A stretch of 20,679 nucleotides of DNA from a virus: positions 1 to 20,679 of IMG/VR virus record IMGVR_UViG_3300017725_000101. One strand, given 5' to 3'. Positions 15,705 to 20,679 of the stretch are shown piece by piece (position 1 is the first letter of the stretch; each line of letters begins with the position of its first letter). A model generated the notes under the pieces. It searched no databases. It was given only the letters and a program-made list of their open reading frames with translations, and had not been told where the DNA came from. Position numbers and translations under genes: made by a program.

Positions 15705-16195
15705 TGACAGATGCAGTATATTTAGCAAAAGAAGGGTTATACAATACCGTAGGGCGAATAGTAAACCAGCATGTACCAGCTTTCGGCCGGAGTGGGAGCA
15801 GAGGTCAAAGAGCATGTCTTGGATTTTTTGGAGCAAATGGAGCATCTTATATTCATGTAAAAATGTCTGCAGGAGGAAGTGCTGATAGAATGCATAAATT
15901 TGAATATGACGGTTACACTTACTCGTCTTTAAATGTTCATAATTCAGTAACGTTTTATACTTACAATGGAACTTCTACTCCATATCAACCGAGTCTTGTA
16001 AATTGGGGAGAAACCACAGGTGGAATCGTAAATTATTACTATTCTTCTTCAGATGATAAGATTGTAATAGTATTACAGACGAGTGGGTCATACACTGGAG
16101 GATTTCTCTATCATCAAACTGGACAATCACATGTTGACCATTCATGTGATGTAATAGCACATACTTCAAGTGCTAATATCAGTGGAGTTTACTAA
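15704..16195 (+). CDS. Stand-alone fibre tip-like protein J, 163 aa
   Basis: The ATG overlaps the stop of H (TAATG). The 163-residue product has no adaptor or shaft repeats. It aligns with the C-terminal tip of fibre C: YIHVKMS matches YLHIKTD, DGYTYSS matches KGYTYSA, SSSDDKIVIVLQTSGSYTGG matches RSSDNYVVIVLSIGNNYPG, and both end SGVY after a matching VIAHTSSAN / VLAFTKNAN. It therefore looks like a fibre head encoded separately. A function as a detachable tip on H, whose S74 domain leaves after trimerisation, or as a second baseplate tip, is inference. Its stop overlaps the next start (TAATG), making an H-J-16195 coupled unit. There is no signal peptide or membrane segment. Confidence is good for the homology and low for the role. 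Confidence 0.8.
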   Translation: MTDAVYLAKEGLYNTVGRIVNQHVPAFGRSGSRGQRACLGFFGANGASYIHVKMSAGGSADRMHKFEYDGYTYSSLNVHNSVTFYTYNGTSTPYQPSLVNWGETTGGIVNYYYSSSDDKIVIVLQTSGSYTGGFLYHQTGQSHVDHSCDVIAHTSSANISGVY

Positions 16196-16512
16196 TGGAA
16201 GGTTGGATAAAAAGAACAAGAGATGATGGATTAATAGAATATGTGCACCCTAAGCACGATGAAATAATAGCTGCAGCAGAAGCAGAAGAAGCAGCTAATC
16301 ATGATCCAATAACAATAACTCCTGAGCAAATGGCGGCTGATAATTTATTTAGTCTTCGTAGAATTAGAAATCAAAAACTTGCTGAAACAGATTGGTGGGC
16401 TAATTCAGATTTATCAATGACACAAGAACAAAAAGATTACCGTCAAGCTCTACGTGCTATAACAGATACATATTCATCATTAGAAGATGTAGTATGGCCC
16501 GAGAAACCATAA
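16195..16512 (+). CDS. Phage tail assembly chaperone-like protein, 105 aa
   Basis: The ATG shares its first base with the stop of J. The N-terminal third (MEGWIKRTRDDGLIEYVHPK, then an AAAEAEEAA helix) is variable. Residues 52-105 (FSLRRIRNQKLAETDWWANS..., then YRQALRAITDTY and VVWPEKP) match the 'R..RN..L..TDW......YRQALR(D/A)IT......VWP.(K/P)P' pattern of Phage_tail_APC-like proteins. These are small proteins encoded after tail fibre genes in many tailed phages and thought to help fibre assembly. The assignment comes from motif recognition. Its place at the end of the H-J unit supports a chaperone role for H or J. A role for all the fibres, or none, remains possible. Confidence 0.85.
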   Translation: MEGWIKRTRDDGLIEYVHPKHDEIIAAAEAEEAANHDPITITPEQMAADNLFSLRRIRNQKLAETDWWANSDLSMTQEQKDYRQALRAITDTYSSLEDVVWPEKP

Positions 16513-16538
16513 TAATATGTCATTTCTAAGTAATTTAT

Positions 16539-16554
16539 AGGTATAAATAGTAAT
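16539..16554 (+). promoter_or_regulatory. T4-type late promoter abutting the start of gp13
   Basis: AGG at 16539-16541, perfect TATAAATA at 16542-16549, then GTAAT and the ATG at 16555. It is the only late box seen ahead of the 13-14-15-16-17 block, so it probably drives all five genes. The short gap after the previous gene (16513-16538) holds nothing else convincing. Confidence 0.82.
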
Positions 16555-17652
16555 ATGGCTAAACCAAACAGCAGATCAACATTAATTCAATATTGCAAAA
16601 GGGCTTTAGGGCATCCTGTGATAGAAATTAATATAGATGATGATCAGGTAGATGATAGAATTGATGAGGCTTTACAGTTTTATCAAGAGTATCATGCTGA
16701 TGCTATTGAAAAAGTATATTTAAAGCACTTAGTTACTAAAACAGATCAAACTAATGGGTATATAACCATACCTAATTTAGTGACAAATGTTGTAAGACTT
16801 ATGCCTTTAACTGATTCGAATTTAACAAACAATATGTTTGATGTTAAATATCAAGTCATGCTTAATGATATGCATTCACTTGGGTTTATGGGTCAATTAC
16901 ATGATTTTACTATGAAGATGCAACATCTAGCTATGTTAGATATGGTACTTGATAGTGATGAAAAACATGTAGATTTTAATAGACATAAGAATCAATTAAG
17001 AGTTAATATGGATTGGTCTACTGATACTGAAACTCCAGATGATGTAACTATAGCTGTTACTGTTTCTGGTGGTAAATTCTTATTTGATGGGCAAACAACT
17101 CCAAATAAAACATTATCAATAGGGTCAACAATTACTTTTGATCAATCACATGCTTCAAACGCTGGCCATCCACTTAAATTAAGTACTACTATTAATGGTG
17201 CACATGCAAGTGGAAGTGAATACACTTCTGGAGTAACTTATGCTGGAACTCCGGGTCAAGCAGGATCAAGCACAAAACTAGTAGTAACAGATACAACAGA
17301 AACTTCGTTATATTATTACTGTCAAGTACATAGTGGAATGGGTAATTCTGGATTACTTACATCTGAACTTACACCAGGTAAATTTACTTATCTAGTCGTC
17401 GAATGTTATAGAATAGTAGACCCAGATACATATACTGAAGTATATAATGATTATTACTTAAAAAAATATGCTACAGCTTTAATTAAACAACAATGGGGTC
17501 TTAACCTATTAAAATTTGAAGGTATGCAAATGCCCGGTGGTGTTACCTTTAATGGTCGACAAATATTTGATGATTCAAGAGAAGAAATCGAAAAGCTTAC
17601 TGAAGAAGCTAGGCTTAATTGGGAAGAACCTATCGATTTTTACACGGGGTAA
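16555..17652 (+). CDS. 13: Neck protein gp13 with inserted cupredoxin-like domain
   Basis: T4 gp13 with gp14 completes the filled head and makes the neck that accepts the tail. Residues 1-155 (SRSTLIQYCKRALGHPVIEI, DDDQVDDRIDEALQFYQEYH, YLKHLVT) and 275-365 (FTYLVVECYRIVDPDTYTEV, YNDYYLKKYATALIKQQWG, FNGRQIFDDSREEIEKL) match the marine T4-like gp13 family. Between them, at about 163-270, is an extra domain with GHPLKLS (His205) and YYYCQVHSGMG (Cys256, His259, Met262). Those are the four ligand types and the C-x2-H-x2-M spacing of a type-1 copper site. The protein is 365 residues, against about 309 in T4 and, from memory, about 260 in cyanophages. It starts five bases after a perfect late box and stands three bases before gp14. 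Confidence 0.88.
   Translation: MAKPNSRSTLIQYCKRALGHPVIEINIDDDQVDDRIDEALQFYQEYHADAIEKVYLKHLVTKTDQTNGYITIPNLVTNVVRLMPLTDSNLTNNMFDVKYQVMLNDMHSLGFMGQLHDFTMKMQHLAMLDMVLDSDEKHVDFNRHKNQLRVNMDWSTDTETPDDVTIAVTVSGGKFLFDGQTTPNKTLSIGSTITFDQSHASNAGHPLKLSTTINGAHASGSEYTSGVTYAGTPGQAGSSTKLVVTDTTETSLYYYCQVHSGMGNSGLLTSELTPGKFTYLVVECYRIVDPDTYTEVYNDYYLKKYATALIKQQWGLNLLKFEGMQMPGGVTFNGRQIFDDSREEIEKLTEEARLNWEEPIDFYTG
17041..17364 (+). other. Inserted cupredoxin-like domain within gp13
   Basis: Encodes about residues 163-270 of gp13. It starts VTIAVTVSGGKFLFDG, has SIGSTITFDQSHASNAGHPL in the middle and ends TSLYYYCQVHSGMGNSG. The pattern of strands plus His...Cys-x2-His-x2-Met is that of small blue-copper proteins. 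Similar domains appear in other marine phage structural proteins, so this is probably a movable surface domain. Copper binding is untested. Confidence 0.7.
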
Positions 17653-17655
17653 GTT

Positions 17656-18609
17656 ATGCCTAGAAACGTTTATTTTTCTCAGGCCGTAAGATCCGAACAA
17701 AATCTTTACGAAGATTTAATTATTGAGTCATTAAAAATATATGGCCAAGACATATATTACCTACCTAGAGATATTGTAAATAAAGATTCTATTTTAGGAG
17801 AAGATCAATCTTCTAAATTTGATGATGCATATATGATTGAAGGTTATATAGAAGGCACTGATGGTTTTGAAGGACAAGGAGATTTATATTCTAAGTTTGG
17901 TCTAGAAATAAGAGATGAAGTTAACTTCGTTATTTCTAGAAAAATATGGGATAGGTATGTTGGGTTTCAAGATGAAACAACCGAACAACCAAGACCTAAA
18001 GAAGGTGATTTAATATTTTTACCTTTAACTAATAAGTTTTTTGAAGTCATGTTTGTTGAACATGAACAACCATTTTATCAATTATCTAATCTTCCAGTAT
18101 ATAGATTACAATGTGCTCTATATGAATATGCTGAAGAAGAATTTGATACCGGAATTGCTGGTATTGATTCAATTGAAGAAACAGATACATACCAAGTTAC
18201 TTTAGATTATTCTACCACAAACAATATTCATTTGCAAAAGGGAGAAAAAGTTACTCAAGATCTTACATTTGATACTTCATCTCCTCCTCAAGCTTTAACT
18301 AGTGTATTTGGAGAAGTACAGAAGATAGAAAAACTATCTGCAATTGCTGGTAGAATTCAAGTATCTCAGATAGGAGTTAGTGGTATTGCAGAAGCAAGAG
18401 ACTTTATAGCTTCTTCAACTTTAACTTTAAAAGGTGATACGTCTACAAATACTGTAACAATTACTAAGGTATATGATATTGGAGATAATAGTGCATTTGT
18501 AGATCCTACAGATACGCAAGCAGAAAATGTTGCATTCGAAGTTGCAGCAGACGGTTTCTTAGATTTTACAGAAAGTAACCCATTTGGAGATCCATCGGAT
18601 AATTACTAA
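17656..18609 (+). CDS. 14: Neck protein gp14
   Basis: The 317-residue product fits the T4 gp14 family, which forms the head stopper/neck ring next to gp13 and docks the tail. Supporting segments are MPRNVYFSQAVRSEQNLYED (1-20), YGQDIYYLPRDIVNKD (29-44) and KFDDAYMIEGYIEGTDGFEG (54-73). Others are LYSKFGLEIRDEVNFVISR (78-96), the EGDLIFLPLTNKFFEVMFVE stretch (116-135) and a C-terminal LDFTESNPFGDPSDNY. T4 gp14 has 256 residues; the extra length lies mainly in residues about 180-300, a beta-rich threonine- and serine-rich stretch. It starts three bases after gp13 and its stop overlaps the gp15 start (TAATG), so the neck proteins are translated together. DNA here is very AT-rich (14 G/C of 60 in 17701-17760). 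Confidence 0.88.
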   Translation: MPRNVYFSQAVRSEQNLYEDLIIESLKIYGQDIYYLPRDIVNKDSILGEDQSSKFDDAYMIEGYIEGTDGFEGQGDLYSKFGLEIRDEVNFVISRKIWDRYVGFQDETTEQPRPKEGDLIFLPLTNKFFEVMFVEHEQPFYQLSNLPVYRLQCALYEYAEEEFDTGIAGIDSIEETDTYQVTLDYSTTNNIHLQKGEKVTQDLTFDTSSPPQALTSVFGEVQKIEKLSAIAGRIQVSQIGVSGIAEARDFIASSTLTLKGDTSTNTVTITKVYDIGDNSAFVDPTDTQAENVAFEVAADGFLDFTESNPFGDPSDNY

Positions 18610-19634
18610 TGTTTGGAAGTCATTTTTATCACGCAACAATTAGAAAGTCAGTAGCCGTTTTTGGTACTCTTTTTAATAATATATCTGTCATAAGAAAAGA
18701 TGGCAGTGGTGGTATATTAAATCAAGTTAAAGTTCCATTAGCTTATGGTCCTAAACAAAAATTCTTAGCTCGTATGAATGAAAATTTAGGTGATTCTTCA
18801 ATGGCTCTTAAATTACCAAGAATGGCCTTTGAAATTACCAGTATTGATGTTGACCTAAATCAAAAACAAAATAAAAGAAATAAAATAACAAATGTAGGTA
18901 GCGATAGCTTAACACGAGATAAAATCGATTTTCATGTGCCATATAATATTGGTATGGAATTAACTGTTATGGCTAATAACCAAGATGATGGTTTACAAGT
19001 AGTAGAACAAATCTTACCATATTTTCAACCTGATTATACTGTTTCAATTAAACCTATTGATGGGTGGACAGATTTTAAACAAGATGTTCCTATTGTATTG
19101 AACTCAGTAGCAATAAATGATGATTACGAAGCTGATTTTTTAACTAGAAGAGTATTAACATACACCTTAGGATTTACTATGAAAATGTCATTTTATAGTT
19201 CTAAGGGAAGCCAAAAAGTTATTAAAGAAATTGATATTGATTACACAGATCTAGATAATAAAACTCTTATTTTGGCTGATCAGAATATTCAAGTGGATCC
19301 ATTAACAGCAATTGAATCAGATACATTAGTTTCTGGAACACCAGGATCTGGACAATATAGAATTGTTACTACTATTGACTTTATTAACCAACCACAAACT
19401 CCTACATTAGAATTACAGTCTGATTCTGGCACGTTTAGTGTAGGCGAAACGATAACAGCAACAACTTCTGGATCTACTGGTAGAGTTGGAGCATTTACTC
19501 CTGTAGTTGTAGATGGTGCATTAATAAGAAATGACTTAGCAATAGTAGATGCTGATGGATATTTCCAACCGGGTGAAACAGTAACAGGTGGAACATCAAA
19601 CGCAACTGGCGTAGTTACAACATGGCGAATATAA
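18609..19634 (+). CDS. 15: Tail sheath stabiliser / tail terminator gp15
   Basis: T4 gp15 caps the tail tube and sheath and binds gp14 on the head. The position between gp14 and gp16 and the sequence fit: MFGSHFYHATIRKSVAVFGT, FNNISVIRKDG, VPLAYGPKQKFLARMNE, LPRMAFEITSIDVD, then a PYNIGMELTVMANNQDDGLQ and VEQILPYFQPDYTVSI core. ADFLTRRVLTYTLGFTMKM and FYSSKG close the conserved part at about residue 200. Its 341 residues exceed the 272 of T4. The surplus is a C-terminal tail (about 235-341) with two related units, FSVGETITATTSGSTGRV (276-293) and FQPGETVTGGTSNATGVV (319-336). Its ATG overlaps the gp14 stop. gp16 starts one base after its own stop. Confidence 0.87.
   Translation: MFGSHFYHATIRKSVAVFGTLFNNISVIRKDGSGGILNQVKVPLAYGPKQKFLARMNENLGDSSMALKLPRMAFEITSIDVDLNQKQNKRNKITNVGSDSLTRDKIDFHVPYNIGMELTVMANNQDDGLQVVEQILPYFQPDYTVSIKPIDGWTDFKQDVPIVLNSVAINDDYEADFLTRRVLTYTLGFTMKMSFYSSKGSQKVIKEIDIDYTDLDNKTLILADQNIQVDPLTAIESDTLVSGTPGSGQYRIVTTIDFINQPQTPTLELQSDSGTFSVGETITATTSGSTGRVGAFTPVVVDGALIRNDLAIVDADGYFQPGETVTGGTSNATGVVTTWRI
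19434..19616 (+). repeat. Two-unit GET(I/V)T repeat in the gp15 tail
   Basis: Units encoded at 19434-19487 and 19563-19616 share F..GET(I/V)T..TS..TG.V. This type of unit is common in structural proteins of marine T4-like phages and is expected to be a surface beta element. Confidence 0.65.
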
Positions 19635-19635
19635 T

Positions 19636-20055
19636 ATGGATAAAAAAGAAAAAATTTCTGAAAGATTAGCTAAAAATCTACCATCAAAAAATAAAACAGA
19701 TTTAGCTAAAGTTCCAGTTGAAGCAAAAGATATCAAAGATGATTATGAGTTTTCTAGAGAAACTTATAAAGATCTTATAAGAACTGGAACTTTATCCATG
19801 GATGCATTAGCTGAATTGGCTAGAGAGTCCGAACATCCAAGAGCATTTGAAGTATTGTCAAATCATATTAGAAATGTTGGTGAAGTAACTGATAAACTTA
19901 TGAAGCTTCAAAAGGCTAAAAAGGATCTAACAAAAGAAGATCGAAAACAAGTGACAAACAATAACGTTTTTGTTGGTAGTACTACCGATTTACAAAGAAT
20001 GTTATTAAATAAAGATGATAATATTATAGATGTCGAACCAGATAAAGAACAATGA
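19636..20055 (+). CDS. 16: Small terminase subunit gp16
   Basis: The 139-residue, mostly helical, charged protein sits directly between gp15 and gp17, as T4 gp16 does. T4 gp16 forms rings that recognise DNA and regulate the gp17 ATPase and nuclease during packaging. Segments seen are a lysine-rich start (MDKKEKISERLAKNLPSKNK), DYEFSRETYKDLIRTGTLSM (36-55) and DALAELARESEHPRAFEVLS (56-75). A coiled-coil-like helix, NHIRNVGEVTDKLMKLQKAK (76-95), and VFVGSTTDLQRML (111-123) follow. The order matches marine T4-like gp16 proteins, which are shorter than T4's 164 residues. It begins one base after gp15, and its last 26 bases overlap the gp17 start. A pac-like site, known inside gene 16 of T4, could lie here but cannot be picked out by eye. 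Confidence 0.87.
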   Translation: MDKKEKISERLAKNLPSKNKTDLAKVPVEAKDIKDDYEFSRETYKDLIRTGTLSMDALAELARESEHPRAFEVLSNHIRNVGEVTDKLMKLQKAKKDLTKEDRKQVTNNNVFVGSTTDLQRMLLNKDDNIIDVEPDKEQ

Positions 20056-20679
20056 GCTAGGTTATTTAGGCAACCCATCAGTTAAAAGAGACGGCGTTGA
20101 ATCTGAATTTACCAAGAAAGAAATCCTAGAATATAAAAAATGTATGGAAAGTCCCGTATATTTTGCTCGTACCTATGTAAAGGTTATTTCTCTTGATGAC
20201 GGTTTAGTTCCATTTGATTTATATCCATATCAAGAAAAGATGTTTAATCATTTTCTTAATAATAGATTTAGTATTGTTTTGGCATGTCGGCAATCAGGCA
20301 AAAGTATATCTTCAGTAGTATACCTATTATGGTTTACTATATTTCATCCAGAAAAAACAATTGCAATATTAGCTAATAAAGGTGCAGTTGCAAGAGAAAT
20401 GCTAGCTCGTATTACATTAGCATTAGAAAATTTACCATTCTTTTTACAGCCTGGTTGTAAAGCTTTAAATAAAGGTAGTATAGAATTTAGTAATAATTCT
20501 AAGATTATAGCTTCAGCAACAAGTGGTAATTCAATTCGTGGTTTATCTATTAATCTTCTATTTTTAGATGAGTTTGCTTTTATTGAAAATGATGGGCAAT
20601 TTTATACATCAACTTATCCTGTAGTATCTGCTGGTAAAGATACTCAGATTATTATTACATCTACAGCAAATGGAATAGG
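20030..20679 (+). CDS. 17: Large terminase subunit gp17 (3' partial)
   Basis: gp17 is the packaging motor: an N-terminal ATPase and a C-terminal nuclease. The frame begins at the ATG at 20030 inside the end of gp16, with an in-frame TAG just upstream at 20027-20029. It reads MSNQIKNNELGYLGNP, a typical marine T4-like gp17 start, and runs off the right edge after 216 codons. Visible ATPase motifs are YPYQEKMF (67-74), Walker A ACRQSGKS (85-92, Lys91), Walker B LLFLDE (176-181, Asp180 and Glu181), and the coupling motif TSTANG (210-215). The nuclease half is outside the window. The ATG at 20052 is immediately followed by a stop in the same frame, which leaves 20030 as the natural start. Translation is probably coupled to gp16 by the 26-base overlap. 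Confidence 0.92.
   Translation, partial: MSNQIKNNELGYLGNPSVKRDGVESEFTKKEILEYKKCMESPVYFARTYVKVISLDDGLVPFDLYPYQEKMFNHFLNNRFSIVLACRQSGKSISSVVYLLWFTIFHPEKTIAILANKGAVAREMLARITLALENLPFFLQPGCKALNKGSIEFSNNSKIIASATSGNSIRGLSINLLFLDEFAFIENDGQFYTSTYPVVSAGKDTQIIITSTANGI

Noticed and set aside
15685-15885. 66-codon + frame overlapping J
   Set aside because: It is a shifted read of J (cysteine- and arginine-rich), and J has clear homology to the tip of C.
16517-16540. Seven-codon frame MSFLSNL between 16512 and the gp13 promoter
   Set aside because: Too short to judge, with no supporting ribosome binding site. It may be a remnant of a lost gene but nothing shows this.
1-20679. CRISPR arrays, tRNA genes, transposons and strong rho-independent terminators
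   Set aside because: No regularly spaced identical repeats, cloverleaf-like sequence, transposase or GC stem with a T run was found by eye. The repeats present are protein modules within fibre genes.

Overview
The window is a piece of an AT-rich, T4-like marine myovirus genome, read entirely on the + strand and tightly packed. The assignment rests on the conserved head-completion and packaging block at the right end (gp13, gp14, gp15, gp16 and the start of gp17, in T4 order), on perfect T4-type late promoters (TATAAATA), and on fibre modules typical of cyanophages and pelagiphages. The host cannot be read from the window. The AT bias would suit a SAR11-like or Prochlorococcus-like host, but that is inference.

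Left and middle (1-16512): a tandem array of seven large fibre-like genes, called A to H in order with B unused: A, partial 3-2240; C 2547-4310; D 4481-6637; E 7011-9188; F 9454-11937; G 11942-13579; H 13869-15704. A short stand-alone fibre tip follows (J, 15704-16195). Small genes of 49-105 codons follow most fibres (2249, 4312, 6647, 9188, 13596, 16195). Only the last has a family I recognise, phage tail assembly chaperone-like. In T4 the interval just before gene 13 holds 10, 11, 12 and wac, so this array probably occupies the baseplate/fibre locus. The fibres are mosaics. C, D, F and H share a ~65-residue N-terminal adaptor. All have 'VGIGT..P...L.V' shaft repeats. The tips differ: a 'DDYEEGTF' tip (A), related beta tips (C, J, perhaps D), an unrecognised tip (E), a C1q-like tip (G), and self-cleaving S74 intramolecular chaperones (F, H).

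Right (16542-20679): one late promoter precedes gp13 (neck, with an inserted cupredoxin-like domain), gp14 (neck), gp15 (tail terminator with C-terminal repeats), gp16 (small terminase) and gp17 (large terminase ATPase, cut by the window end). Together these finish and join head and tail and package DNA.

Regulation: five genes (C, D, F, H, gp13) carry an AGG-TATAAATA box (TATGAATA for H) ending only 5-6 nt before the ATG, which predicts leaderless or near-leaderless late mRNAs. Gene E has the same box 31 nt upstream plus a normal Shine-Dalgarno. The other genes are translationally coupled (TAATG overlaps) or have GGAGA ribosome binding sites. No tRNA, CRISPR array, transposon or convincing terminator was seen. 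No stretch over 300 nt lacks a gene.
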